In this document: positions 1 through 8,886 of the stretch, piece after piece
Position numbering within the stretch: position 1 is the stretch's first letter
Layout of the letters: the number at the start of each line of letters is the position of its first letter
NCBI GenBank assembly: GCA_963780865.1
Contig: CAWADT010000015.1
Location: 62,001-126,000, forward strand
Length of the DNA: 64,000 nucleotides
Reading direction: 5' to 3'
Source of the DNA: FEN-1073 sp963780865
Lineage (GTDB): Bacteria > Chloroflexota > Anaerolineae > Anaerolineales > RBG-16-64-43
The notes under the pieces: generated by a model
What the model saw: the letters and a program-made list of their open reading frames with translations, nothing else
Told to the model about the DNA's origin: nothing
Databases searched by the model: none
Made by a program: the position numbers and the translations under genes

Positions 1-459
1 ACCGAAGGGGAACTGCTGGGATATTACCTTCGGAAGGAAATTCCCAAAGGGTTGACCCCGGAAGCGGCCATCGCGCTTCTGCGGGACCAGGGGGCGGCGA
101 TCAGCGTATCGCATCCCTTCGACCGGCTGCGGCACGGCGCCTGGAAGATCGACGCCCTGCGGAGAATCCTTCCTTTGGTCGACGCCATCGAGGAGTTCAA
201 CGCCCGCTGTCTGTTTACCGAGGACAACTGGCGGGCGGATATCTTTGCGTGCGAAAATAAAGTCCTAGCGACCGCCGGCAGCGACGCCCATACCGCATTC
301 GAACTCGGTGCCGCCGGATTGGAGCTTCCTCCGTTTCAGGACGCGGCCACGCTGCACGCGGCGCTCCCGCAGGCAAAGGTCTTCGGCCGTCTGTCGCCCT
401 GGTGGGTGCACTTCTTTTCAACGTATGCCAAATGGAAAAAACGGCTCGCCGGGAGATGA
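1..459 (+). CDS. PHP-domain metal-dependent phosphoesterase, C-terminal part
   Basis: The reading frame is open from the first base, so the true start lies upstream of the window; a TTG at 52 is only an internal codon. The visible 152 residues contain ISVSHPFD and TAGSDAHTAFELG. These match the His- and Asp-His-containing metal-binding segments of PHP (polymerase and histidinol phosphatase) domain proteins such as TrpH-like phosphoesterases. Substrate cannot be told. The gene ends just before a hairpin terminator shared with the convergent LysM gene. Confidence 0.85.
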   Translation, partial: TEGELLGYYLRKEIPKGLTPEAAIALLRDQGAAISVSHPFDRLRHGAWKIDALRRILPLVDAIEEFNARCLFTEDNWRADIFACENKVLATAGSDAHTAFELGAAGLELPPFQDAATLHAALPQAKVFGRLSPWWVHFFSTYAKWKKRLAGR

Positions 460-475
460 GCGCCGACCAGTAAAC

Positions 476-510
476 AAAAAGAAGCGGCGCTTGGCCGCTT
501 CTTTTCTTTT
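476..510. terminator. Bidirectional rho-independent terminator
   Basis: GAAGCGGC at 481-488 pairs with GCCGCTTC at 494-501 around a 5-nt loop. An A-run precedes the stem and a T-rich tract follows, so it can end both the plus-strand PHP gene and the minus-strand LysM gene. Confidence 0.85.
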
Positions 511-529
511 CCGTTGATCGGAGTAGTTT

Positions 530-1222
530 CTAGGGGATGATGAGCTTCTGCCCAGAGCTGAGCGTATAGGGCGGCTGCAGATTATTCGCGGCGATGATCC
601 GGTTCGGGTCGACGTCGCCGAAATAGCAGGCAATCTTATAGATGGTGTTGTAGTCCGCCGAAACGGCATAGACCATATTGGGGGTGTGCGGGTGCAGCGC
701 GCGGTCGCCGGGGAACGCAGCACCGTTGGCCGGAATTTTCAACACGTCCCCGGGGAATACATCGTCGTTGATCCCCAATCCGTTCAGCGCCAGAATATCG
801 TTGGGGTTGATATTGAACCGCCGGCCAAGGCAATAGACCGTTTCCCCTTCGTTGATTTTATAGGTGGCCGGAAATCCCGGAGTGGAAGTGGCTACAATGG
901 GAGCGGTTGCGGTCGCGGCGGAGACGGTCGGAACGCTGGTGACCGGCGTGGATTGCGGTCCGGTCGGCGTGACGGCTACGGTGGAGAAGGAGGACGGGGT
1001 GTTGGTCGTCTCCCCGCCGGGAGTAAGGCCCCGCGCCTGGGCGGTCTGCTGGATAAACGCGGTCCGTAGCGCATTCATGGTCGCGAGGGCCGGCGAAGTG
1101 GAAGAGAAACCGGATGGAGAAGCGGCTCCGGTGGATCCTGACGGCGAGCTATAAGAAACCGTGCACCCCGCCAGAACACCGGCCATCGCAAAAACATACC
1201 AGGCCTTTTTTGTCTTAATCAT
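530..1222 (-). CDS. LysM-domain lipoprotein
   Basis: Predicted 230-residue secreted lipoprotein. The N-terminus is MIKTKK followed by a hydrophobic stretch and lipobox LAGC (Cys20). A Ser/Thr/Pro-rich linker (about 21-118) follows, then two LysM modules at about 121-164 and 184-230, which normally bind peptidoglycan or chitin-type glycans. I chose ATG at 1222 because GGGAGG lies 4-5 nt upstream; a TTG at 1234 lies inside that ribosome binding site and is unlikely to be used. No catalytic domain is visible. It may anchor the envelope to the wall or present a surface glycan-binding module. Confidence 0.85.
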   Translation of the reverse strand: MIKTKKAWYVFAMAGVLAGCTVSYSSPSGSTGAASPSGFSSTSPALATMNALRTAFIQQTAQARGLTPGGETTNTPSSFSTVAVTPTGPQSTPVTSVPTVSAATATAPIVATSTPGFPATYKINEGETVYCLGRRFNINPNDILALNGLGINDDVFPGDVLKIPANGAAFPGDRALHPHTPNMVYAVSADYNTIYKIACYFGDVDPNRIIAANNLQPPYTLSSGQKLIIP

Positions 1223-1340
1223 TTTTCCTCCCAAAATCCCGCAAATTTCCCATGTATCCTAGCACAAAGGATTGCGTTTCGCAATATTATGGTGCATAGA
1301 TCGTGCCAAGCTGAATGGAAGAATAGATGCGGCCTACCCG

Positions 1341-1422
1341 CCCTCATCCCTCCCTTCTCCCAGCTTACCCCCGCTTCGCGTGGGCAGGTGCTGGGAGAAG
1401 GTGGCCGAAGGCCGGATGAGGG
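1341..1422. repeat. Inverted-repeat intergenic element (CCCTCATCC family)
   Basis: CCCTCATCC and CTTCTCCCAGC on the left are matched by GCTGGGAGAAGG and GGATGAGGG on the right, giving an approximately 82-bp imperfect hairpin between the LysM and thiolase genes. A degenerate relative occurs at 52424-52494. No coding potential is evident in the 1223-1519 spacer. Confidence 0.7.
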
Positions 1423-1519
1423 AAAGGGAACGGGCTGGAAATCCCTATAGTGATAAAGGCATCAATCGATATGCGCTTTTGAGATTGGATAATAGGAAGA
1501 TTATTTTATCGGTAAGAGA

Positions 1520-2674
1520 TTAAGCAACCCGTAGAATATGCGTAAAAATCGACGCGCCCGAGCCGCCGATGTTTTGCGCCATTCCGATTCGCGCTTTCGG
1601 AAGTTGATTCTCCCCCGCCTCGCCGCGCAATTGCTGCGCGACCTCGACGATTTGGTACATCCCGGTGGCGCCGACCGGATGGCCGCGCGCCTTTAATCCG
1701 CCCTGCGTGCAAATGGGCAGCTTGCCGTCCAGGCGGATCGCGCCGTCCAGCGCCAACCGCGGCCCCTGCCCGCGCTCGGCGAAGCCGCACGCCTCGAGGG
1801 AAAGCGCGCTGAGAATGCTGAAGGCGTCGTGCAATTCGAAGAAGTCGATTCGGGAGGGGTCGACCCCGGCCTGGTCGTACGCCTTGCGCGCCGACGAATA
1901 AGCCGCCGAGAGGAACATCGGATCCTTCCGGTCGTGCACGGCCACCGAGTCGCTCGCGGCGGCCGACCCGGCGACGAGGATCTTCGGGCGCGGTCCGGGC
2001 GCAACCTTATCGGCCGGCAGCAGCAGGACCGCGGCCGCGCCGTCGCCGATCGGGGAGGCGTCCAGCAGGTTGATCGGCTCGCAGATCATCCTGGCCCGGG
2101 CGTAATCGCGCTCGGTGATCGGTTCGCGCAGCCGGGCGTTGGGATTGCGCGCGCCGTTGGCGTGGGCGTTGATCGAGAAGGCTCCGAAATCGGTGTGCTT
2201 CCATCCGAACTCGTGCAAATAACGCTGCATGATCAGCGCGTTCAGACCCACGAAGGTGACTCCCTGCATGCCTTCGTAATCCGCGTCCGCGGCGGTGGCG
2301 AGCGCGGCGGTCGTCTCCGCGCCGGAAGTCTCCGTCATCTTTTCCACCCCCACCGCCAGCACCGCGTCGAGCGCTCCCGAAGCCACCGCCAGGAACGCCG
2401 CGCGAAAGGCCGCCGCGCCGGAAGCGCAAGCCGCCTCCACCTTGAACCCTTCCGCGCCGCGCTGGCCCATCCAATCCGCCACGAGCGCGCCTACGTTTTC
2501 CTGGCGGGCCACCTGCCCGGAAAGCATGTTGCCGACGAACACCGCGTCGATCCGGTCCACGCCGGCGTCGCGCATCGCCGCGAGGCCCGCCTCGACGGCG
2601 AGATCGCGCAGCGAGCGATCCCAATGTTCTTCGACCGGCGTTTGACCGATCCCCTGTATTGCGACTTCGCGCAT
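1520..2674 (-). CDS. Thiolase family protein (acetyl-CoA C-acetyltransferase, SCP-x/archaeal type)
   Basis: A 384-residue thiolase with the nucleophilic Cys in AACASGAAAF (about 85-95), the ELHDAF motif and the GGLKARGHPVGATG segment with its catalytic His. The C-terminal Cys motif of classical biosynthetic thiolases is replaced by NIGGSGAS, as in SCP-x/archaeal-type enzymes. In archaea this subfamily condenses two acetyl-CoA and hands acetoacetyl-CoA to HMG-CoA synthase through a DUF35 scaffold. Here the DUF35 gene ends 5 nt upstream and HMG-CoA synthase lies just before it on the same strand, which supports that role. It is the last gene of the cluster. Confidence 0.92.
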   Translation of the reverse strand: MREVAIQGIGQTPVEEHWDRSLRDLAVEAGLAAMRDAGVDRIDAVFVGNMLSGQVARQENVGALVADWMGQRGAEGFKVEAACASGAAAFRAAFLAVASGALDAVLAVGVEKMTETSGAETTAALATAADADYEGMQGVTFVGLNALIMQRYLHEFGWKHTDFGAFSINAHANGARNPNARLREPITERDYARARMICEPINLLDASPIGDGAAAVLLLPADKVAPGPRPKILVAGSAAASDSVAVHDRKDPMFLSAAYSSARKAYDQAGVDPSRIDFFELHDAFSILSALSLEACGFAERGQGPRLALDGAIRLDGKLPICTQGGLKARGHPVGATGMYQIVEVAQQLRGEAGENQLPKARIGMAQNIGGSGASIFTHILRVA

Positions 2675-2679
2675 GAGGG

Positions 2680-3084
2680 TCAGTTCGAATGCGCGAACAG
2701 CGGGCGGAATTTATATCCGTACTGGATCACGCCTTCGTCGCCGTCGGTGCGCAGCCGGCGCGTCACCATCTCCACCGGCATGCCGATTTTTATCTCCGCG
2801 GCGTCGACGTCGGTGAGTTGCGCCGTCACCATCGGCCCCTCTTCCAATTTGACGATGGCGATGGCGTACGGCGCCTGGCTCTCGTAGCCGGTGGGCGGCT
2901 CGTGCACCACGGTATAGGAATACACCTCGCCCTTCCCGCTCATGGCATGCACGCCGCGCGCGTCCTGGCCGCAATGCGGGCAGATGTCCCGCGGCGGGAA
3001 AATATATTGATTGCAATGCTCGCATTGTTCGCCTTCGAGGGCGTAGCGCTGCCGGCGCAATCTCCAGTTTCTCGCGATGTCCAT
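2680..3084 (-). CDS. Zn-ribbon/OB-fold (DUF35) protein, probable thiolase-HMGS scaffold
   Basis: A 134-residue protein with a rubredoxin-like zinc ribbon near the N-terminus (CEHCNQY then CPHCGQ, about residues 21-43) and a C-terminal OB-fold acyl-CoA-associated domain. ATG at 3084 is preceded by AAAGGAG. A longer frame upstream runs through a hairpin repeat and is rejected. In methanogens the equivalent protein bridges acetoacetyl-CoA thiolase and HMG-CoA synthase into one channelling complex; the gene order here predicts the same, by inference. Confidence 0.88.
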   Translation of the reverse strand: MDIARNWRLRRQRYALEGEQCEHCNQYIFPPRDICPHCGQDARGVHAMSGKGEVYSYTVVHEPPTGYESQAPYAIAIVKLEEGPMVTAQLTDVDAAEIKIGMPVEMVTRRLRTDGDEGVIQYGYKFRPLFAHSN

Positions 3085-3105
3085 ATCGTTTCTCCTTTTA
3101 CGACC

Positions 3106-3165
3106 CTCCTCCCTGCCTCCCCCCATTTGCACGAAGCGTAAATGGGGGGAGATCGAGGGGAGTGG
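3106..3165. repeat. C/G-tract hairpin repeat (CTCCCCCCATTT family), copy 1
   Basis: CTCCCCCCATTT is followed after a short loop by AAATGGGGGGAG, flanked by CCCTCC and GGGGAG. It sits between the HMG-CoA synthase and DUF35 genes. Relatives at 33717-33780 and 40474-40520 keep the same core. Confidence 0.75.
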
Positions 3166-3172
3166 GGTGGGA

Positions 3173-4267
3173 TTACATTTTCAATTTTCCACGATAGCGT
3201 GCGTACACGCCGTAATCGATTTCTTTCCGGCGCGAAATGTATCGGCTCGTGCCGAGAGCCAGCGCCCGGCGCTCGGAAAGCCGGTCGGTGGCGGTGAATT
3301 GAAACGCGTCGGACCCGGCGCCCGAGCCGAAGGAGATCATCAGGATCCGGTCGCCCGCCGCGGCCTCGTCCAGCACCGCGGTCAATCCGATCAGCGCGGA
3401 CCCGGCATAGGTATTGCCGATTTGCGGCGAGAGCAGCCCGGTTCGAATCTGCTCCTTGGTGAAGCCGATCGTCTCCGCAGCGCGCTCCGGGAATTTCGGA
3501 TTCGGCTGATGGAAAACGGCGTAACGGTAGTCGCCGGGTTGGGTGCCGGTGGCTTCCAGCAGCGCTCGCGCGGCGGCCAGTGTGTGGCGGAAGTAGGCCG
3601 GCTCGCCGGTAAAACGCTGGCCGTGCGAAGGGTAATTCGCGCCATTGCGCCGCCAGAAATCCGGCGTGTCGGTGGCGTAGGAATAGGATGCTTCGATCAC
3701 CGCCAGGGCCTCTTCCGCCGGTCCGATCAGGAACGCCGCGCCGCCGGCGCCGGCGGTGTATTCGAGCGCGTCGCCCGGGCGCCCCTGGGCCGCGTCCATG
3801 CCGAGGATCAGCGCGTACTCGATCATTCCCGAGCCGACCATTCCCACCGCGGCCTGCATCGCTTCGGTTCCGGCCTTGCAGGCGAACTCCCAATCCGCGG
3901 CCAGAAGGTTCGGCGTGGCGCCGATGGCCTCGGCGACGATCGAGGAGGTGGGCTTGACCGCGTAGGGGTGGGATTCCGATCCGACCCACACGGCGCCGAT
4001 TTTGCAAGGATCTACGCCGGCGCGCGCCAGCGCGTTGCGCGCCGCCTCGATCGACATGGTGACCACGTCTTCATCCAGCCCCGGCACAGATTTTTCCGGG
4101 ACGATCGGCGGCGTATTGCCCTCGGTCCACACCCGTGAAACTTCCTTGCCCGGGAGACGGTAGCGCGGAAGATAAGCGCCATAGCCGGTGATGCCGGTTT
4201 TGCGTGCCGGGCGCATGACCGCTGCGGATCGAGTTCGTTCCGTTTTGATTTCCGAGGCGTCAGTCAT
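3173..4267 (-). CDS. mvaS: Hydroxymethylglutaryl-CoA synthase, archaeal type
   Basis: A 364-residue KAS III-like HMG-CoA synthase. The nucleophile is the Cys in WEFACKAGTEA (about 129), the catalytic His is in FHQPNPKFP and the acidic loop is VPGLDEDVVT. The enzyme makes HMG-CoA from acetoacetyl-CoA and acetyl-CoA in the cytosolic mevalonate pathway. ATG at 4267 begins 6 nt after the HMG-CoA reductase stop; an internal ATG at 4216 (MRPARKTGITG) is an alternative because neither has a clear ribosome binding site. DUF35 and thiolase follow downstream. Confidence 0.9.
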   Translation of the reverse strand: MTDASEIKTERTRSAAVMRPARKTGITGYGAYLPRYRLPGKEVSRVWTEGNTPPIVPEKSVPGLDEDVVTMSIEAARNALARAGVDPCKIGAVWVGSESHPYAVKPTSSIVAEAIGATPNLLAADWEFACKAGTEAMQAAVGMVGSGMIEYALILGMDAAQGRPGDALEYTAGAGGAAFLIGPAEEALAVIEASYSYATDTPDFWRRNGANYPSHGQRFTGEPAYFRHTLAAARALLEATGTQPGDYRYAVFHQPNPKFPERAAETIGFTKEQIRTGLLSPQIGNTYAGSALIGLTAVLDEAAAGDRILMISFGSGAGSDAFQFTATDRLSERRALALGTSRYISRRKEIDYGVYARYRGKLKM

Positions 4268-4273
4268 CGCAAG

Positions 4274-5551
4274 TTAATGCAACTCCCTTACCAATGCTTC
4301 CGCGCGATCGATGCGGATCGCGTTTTCTTCGACCAGCCGTAGGGCCACTTTTTCCACCGCGTCGCCCTTCGCGCCGGCGGCCATCGCCACCTGCCGCGCG
4401 TGAAGGCGCATGTGCCCGCGTTGAATCCCTTCGGTGGCCAGCGCCCGGAGCGCCGCCAGATTCTGCGCCAGCCCGACCGAAACGATCACCTCGGCCAGCT
4501 CGCGCGCGGAGTGCACATCCAAAATCTTCAGCGCCGTTTGCGCCAGCGGATGGACGCGCGTGGTTCCCCCGACGATCCCCGCGGCCATCGGCATCTCCAG
4601 GCACCCCGCCAGATTGCCAGCGGCGTCGCGCTCCCAGCGCGAGAGCGAACTGTAGGTTCCGCCGCGCGCCGCGTACGCGTGCGCGCCGGCTTCGACCGCG
4701 CGCCAATCGTTGCCGGTGGCGAGGATCACCGCGTCCACGCCGTTCATGATTCCCTTGTTGTGCGTGGCCGCGCGATAGGGGTCGGCCGCGGCGAAGGCGG
4801 ACGCTTCCGTAATTCTGTCGCGCACCCGTTCGCCGCCCCAGGTTTCGAAGGCCAGCGACTGAACCGGAATGGTGCAGCGGGCGCGCGCCAACCTACGGTC
4901 CGCCAGGTTGGATAATATTCGCAGGCCCGCGCGTCCGCCGCTGAGCTTTTCGACGAGCAGGGCGATCCGTTCGCAGGCGGTGTTGACGGCATTGGCGCCC
5001 ATCGCGTCGCGCGCGTCGACGATCAGATGCAACACCAGAAACGCTCCGGCGGGGGAAGCCGCGATCCGGCGGACGAATATCTCCCGCGGACCGCCTCCGG
5101 CTTTTTTCAGCGCCGGGTCCGCCCGCTCCGCCTCGGCCAGAATCTCGGCTTGGTGATCCCGGAGCACGCGCTCGGCCGCTTCCACGTCCGGAACATCCAG
5201 AATTTGAATCTGGCCGATCATTTCCGGCGCGTCCGTCTCGGCGATAAACCCGCCTCCCTCGCGCGCCAGGCGCGCGGCCAGCGATGCGCCCGCCACGACC
5301 GACGGTTCCTCGATCACCATCGGAACCAAGACGTCCCGGCCGTTGATCCGGAAGTTCGTCGCGATTCCCAACGGAAGCGAAAATACGCCGACGGCGTTCT
5401 CGATCATCTTTTCCGCGATGGAAAGGTCAAGTCCGCCACTCTCCAGATTCCGAAGGTCGTCTTCATCCAGCGGAATCAATTCCCGAAGGAGGGCTTGTCG
5501 GTCTTTTAAAGCCTTTTTATGGAAACCGGGAATGCGCGATTTTTCCGCCAT
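4274..5551 (-). CDS. mvaA: Hydroxymethylglutaryl-CoA reductase, class II (degradative-type fold)
   Basis: About 425 residues and first in the cluster. Class II signatures are visible: EEPSVVAGAS with the catalytic Glu, THNKGIMNGVDAV with the catalytic Lys, ATGNDWRAVEAGAHAYA with the catalytic Asp, and GHMRLHAR with the C-terminal catalytic His. It interconverts HMG-CoA and mevalonate; linkage to HMG-CoA synthase and thiolase argues for biosynthesis. I start at MAEKSRIPGF (5551), the conserved N-terminus; ATG at 5584 adds 11 residues. Neither start has a good Shine-Dalgarno sequence. Mevalonate kinase and later pathway genes are not in the window. Confidence 0.93.
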   Translation of the reverse strand: MAEKSRIPGFHKKALKDRQALLRELIPLDEDDLRNLESGGLDLSIAEKMIENAVGVFSLPLGIATNFRINGRDVLVPMVIEEPSVVAGASLAARLAREGGGFIAETDAPEMIGQIQILDVPDVEAAERVLRDHQAEILAEAERADPALKKAGGGPREIFVRRIAASPAGAFLVLHLIVDARDAMGANAVNTACERIALLVEKLSGGRAGLRILSNLADRRLARARCTIPVQSLAFETWGGERVRDRITEASAFAAADPYRAATHNKGIMNGVDAVILATGNDWRAVEAGAHAYAARGGTYSSLSRWERDAAGNLAGCLEMPMAAGIVGGTTRVHPLAQTALKILDVHSARELAEVIVSVGLAQNLAALRALATEGIQRGHMRLHARQVAMAAGAKGDAVEKVALRLVEENAIRIDRAEALVRELH

Positions 5552-5832
5552 GGCTAGACAAGGATAGTTTTCCCCATCTTGCATTGGCTCTCAGGGGGAA
5601 AATGGCACCCTTTGGCCGGTTTTTTGAGAGGATTTGAGAGGGGGTTCGAAACTCGAACAGGTGTATATGGGCAAAAATACGCGGTTTTCAAATGAAATTA
5701 AAAACAAATCGGACCGGCTTTTTCAGGTCCTCTTTTTCATACTTTGATATTTATTTCTTGACTTTTCCGGAAATGGTCTCGGCTTTGGCTTCCTCGGCCT
5801 TCGGAAGGGTCAGGGGTGGAAGAAATAGAAAG

Positions 5833-7005
5833 CTATGAAAATTCCCTCCGGGTTTTTCCAAAAAAGAGAACCCCAAGATATGCCAGGAAGGTGGCCGAGA
5901 GGCTGCCCAAGACAACCGGCGTCATCGCCGTGGCGCCGGCGCGTTCCATCAGCAGGCCCATCAATCCGGGCAGCACCATTCCTCCGATGCTGTCCCCCAG
6001 CAGAATCAGACTGCTGACGCGGGCAGTCAACCGGACGGACTGTCCGGCCAGGGTGAACCCAGTGGGCCAGATTGGCGCCATGCAGAAACCGATACCCGCC
6101 GCCGCGATCCAGAGAACCGCAGGAGATGCCGACGCCAGGATCAGGATGCCGAGGAAGACGGCGCCTCCGGCCAGCGCAACTGGAATAATTTGGCGTGGAG
6201 AAAAACGGAGAGCGGCCGGGATGGAGATCAGCCGCCCGATTGTAAAAGCCAGCCAGAATACCGAGGTTAAGTACGCCGCCCGGACGGCGTCGGCCAAATG
6301 AAGCGTGATCGCGTAAGTGTAGATCCATCCGCCGAAGGTCAGTTCCGCCCCGACGTAGAAAAACAGGAACAACGCGGCCGAGAGGACGATCGGCGCGAGG
6401 GCCGGCGCCGCCGTTCGGTCATCCGCCTCGGAGGATTGCTTCGGCGTGGAAACAGTCGCGCCCAAGAAAACCAGGACATACAACCCGACGGCCGCATCCA
6501 TCGCCGCGAGCAAACGGTAGGCGGCCGGATCGCCGCCGCCGGAGGCGATCAGCAATCCAAGCAGGAACGGGCTGAGAAAAGAACCCAACCCGAAGAAGAA
6601 GTGCAAGGCGTTCATAAACGGTCCGGCTTTTTTGCCGTGGATCCACAGGAGGAGAGTATTGGCGCCGGTGTTGACTAGTCCCACCGAAATTCCTTTGACG
6701 ATGAATATTCCCAGGACCAGCCCATACCACGGCACCTGCGGGAGGAGGAAAAATAGCGCCGCCGAAGAAAATTGTGCGGCCGCCAAAACATACTTGCCTG
6801 AAATCCGGTCGAACATCCAGCCGCCCAGCAGCGTGCCCAGCGCGCCGCCTCCGGCGCCGAGAAAGAAGATCAACCCGATCGCTCCGAGCGTGCTGCCGGT
6901 TTGGGCGGAGAGAAAAGGCAGCGTCGGCCCGACCACCGCCATGTCCATCCCCATGCAGATGAACAGCAGAAAAAAACCGATCGACCGCCGGCTGGCATTA
7001 TTCAT
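5833..7005 (-). CDS. MFS transporter, probable sugar permease
   Basis: A 390-residue polytopic membrane protein with about 12 hydrophobic segments and an MFS-like cytoplasmic loop after TM2 (GGWMFDRISGKY). A hydrophilic central loop lies near 185-205. Overall pattern and glycine-rich helices resemble FucP/glucose-type major facilitators. It lies downstream of a GH1 glucosidase on the same strand, so uptake of the released sugar is a reasonable but unproven role. Confidence 0.85.
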   Translation of the reverse strand: MNNASRRSIGFFLLFICMGMDMAVVGPTLPFLSAQTGSTLGAIGLIFFLGAGGGALGTLLGGWMFDRISGKYVLAAAQFSSAALFFLLPQVPWYGLVLGIFIVKGISVGLVNTGANTLLLWIHGKKAGPFMNALHFFFGLGSFLSPFLLGLLIASGGGDPAAYRLLAAMDAAVGLYVLVFLGATVSTPKQSSEADDRTAAPALAPIVLSAALFLFFYVGAELTFGGWIYTYAITLHLADAVRAAYLTSVFWLAFTIGRLISIPAALRFSPRQIIPVALAGGAVFLGILILASASPAVLWIAAAGIGFCMAPIWPTGFTLAGQSVRLTARVSSLILLGDSIGGMVLPGLMGLLMERAGATAMTPVVLGSLSATFLAYLGVLFFGKTRREFS

Positions 7006-7375
7006 TCAGGCCTCTTCGAAACTTCGCAATCCTTGAAAGCTTTCGAAATCTTCTCACGTTGCCGGTAATTCGGCAAGAAAAGGGATAGCTATCCTCAAAT
7101 CCATAAGTCCGAGGATCCATCATCGGCTTTGCAATCAAGGACAGGCTTCAATCTTGAAGGCAGCGAAAATATTTAGCACTACGTCGACCGGATAGAGCAC
7201 GTCATTCCCGCGTGATCCTAGCGGGAATCCAAAACCGACAAATAATTTTCGAGCCTCTTCTGCGTGGATGCCCGCCAAACCCACGCGGGCATGACGATCA
7301 GAACAATCTATCATAGGATTTTTATCACGAATGAGACGCTCCGAATCAAGATTGGCGAGATTAAATCTGGGCAAT
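7006..7375. repeat. Intergenic spacer with CGTCATTCCCGCG inverted repeat
   Basis: This 370-bp spacer between the GH1 and MFS genes contains no supported gene. Its main structure is an inverted repeat at 7200-7296. CGTCATTCCCGCGTG on the left faces CACGCGGGCATGACG on the right with one mismatch, and a nested GATCC-containing hairpin lies in the left arm. It resembles widespread small non-autonomous repeat elements. Confidence 0.65.
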
Positions 7376-8701
7376 TCATACCGGAAAGAGTGAGTTGAAG
7401 ATTTCCGGCGCATAGCTCCGGACCATGTCGCTGGTCAATCCGTTCTCACGGCAGATTTCCGCGTAGAATTTCCCCGAGGCTCGCTCGGTCCGCTCCTGCG
7501 TCTCGGGGTTGAGCGCCCAAAGCCCGAAGCGCTGCGTCCAACCCCGTTCCCATTCAAAGTTATCCACTAGCGTCCAATGGTAGTAGCCGCGCACCGGTGA
7601 GCCTGTGTTGATCGCCTTCCACGTTTGGTGCAGGTGCAGCGCCAGGTAGCGCGGCCGGATCGAGTCCGTTTCGTCCTCGATGCCGTTTTCCGTAATATAG
7701 ATCGGCAGGCCGAAGGCATGCGCCCAGCGGATCGCCATCCGCATCCCCGCCGGAACGTTGGCGTTCATTCCGACCGGGCTGAGGTCGGATCCTTGCGGAT
7801 AGAAACGGCGGGCGAAGAGCTCACCGGGGCGGCGCAGGTCGAAGGAAACGTGGTCGGTCGAATAGTAATTCACGCCGAAGTAATCCTGAGTGTGGGCCAC
7901 CTTGGCAAGGTATTCCCGGCCGATCGGAAAACGGAGGCGCCCGTCGTGGAGCGCCATGGGAATCAAATTGTTAAAGATCCTTCCCTGGAGCCCCGCCCCC
8001 CAGTGGTCCAAGGGACTAGGGCTGTGCGGGACCAGGCCGCGGTAATGATGGGCAAGCCCCACCCGTGCCTGAGGCTGGATCTCATGGATTGCGTGATACG
8101 CTGCCGCGTGGGCCAGCACCTGATGGCGCATAACGCGGAAGGCGGCCCGGATGCTGTTTCGGCCGGGCGGAAAATCGTCCGCGGCGATCGCGGAATAGGC
8201 ATAGAGATTCGGCTCGTTTATCGTGCACCAGAAATCCGCGAGGTCTTGAAGTGCCGCGACGGTCTTGCGGGTGAAGGCTTCAAAGCGCGGGACGACCTCC
8301 TCGTTTTCCCACCCGCCCATGTCCGCCAGCCACAGCGGGTTGGTGAAATGGTGCAGCGTCACCAGCGGCTCGATGCCCCGGGCGCGCATTCCGGAAAGCA
8401 CGTCGCGATAGAACCCTAGGGCGTGCTCGTCCCAGCGGCCGGGAGATGGTTCGATCCGGCTCCATTCCACGGAGAGGCGGTGGGCGTTTTGTCCCGCCTC
8501 CGCGGCCCGGTCCAAATCCTCCTGCCAGCGCCCGCCCCACCAATCGCAGGCTTTGCCGGAACGACCGCCGCGCAGGATGCGGCCGGGTTGTTGCTCCCAG
8601 ACCGACCAATCGTTGAGGTGATTATTCCCCTCCACCTGATAGGCGGCGGTCGCCGTCCCCCACTTAAATCCTTCCGGAAAATGAAATGCGGCCTCGATCA
8701 T
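7376..8701 (-). CDS. Glycoside hydrolase family 1 beta-glucosidase
   Basis: A 441-residue GH1 (beta/alpha)8 enzyme, full length. The N-terminal FPEGFKWGTATAAYQVEG is typical. The acid/base Glu is in TINEPN (about 165) and the nucleophile is in YITENGIEDE (about 343). NNFEWERGW-type aglycone and glycone-binding residues follow (VDNFEWERGW). No signal peptide, so it is cytoplasmic and probably cleaves imported beta-linked disaccharides. AAGG lies upstream of the ATG. The MFS transporter gene is next downstream. Confidence 0.93.
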   Translation of the reverse strand: MIEAAFHFPEGFKWGTATAAYQVEGNNHLNDWSVWEQQPGRILRGGRSGKACDWWGGRWQEDLDRAAEAGQNAHRLSVEWSRIEPSPGRWDEHALGFYRDVLSGMRARGIEPLVTLHHFTNPLWLADMGGWENEEVVPRFEAFTRKTVAALQDLADFWCTINEPNLYAYSAIAADDFPPGRNSIRAAFRVMRHQVLAHAAAYHAIHEIQPQARVGLAHHYRGLVPHSPSPLDHWGAGLQGRIFNNLIPMALHDGRLRFPIGREYLAKVAHTQDYFGVNYYSTDHVSFDLRRPGELFARRFYPQGSDLSPVGMNANVPAGMRMAIRWAHAFGLPIYITENGIEDETDSIRPRYLALHLHQTWKAINTGSPVRGYYHWTLVDNFEWERGWTQRFGLWALNPETQERTERASGKFYAEICRENGLTSDMVRSYAPEIFNSLFPV

Positions 8702-8886
8702 CTTTGCCTTCTTAAGAATACGCTCCCTTCGAGAGATTGCCCGCCGGCACCTCGATTATCGCTTCTTTTGTACGCTGATTACACGGATTATGCCGATTGC
8801 GCGGAAAACTATTCTTGAAAAATTCTATTCAATCCATGGAATCTGTTCAATCCGAGCAATCCGCGTACCAGGTCCTCCAAACCAAG

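Noticed and set aside
1829..2887. Long plus-strand open frame opposite the thiolase/DUF35 genes
   Set aside because: It is an antisense shadow of GC-rich coding sequence, low in recognisable motifs, while the minus strand encodes clear thiolase and DUF35 motifs.
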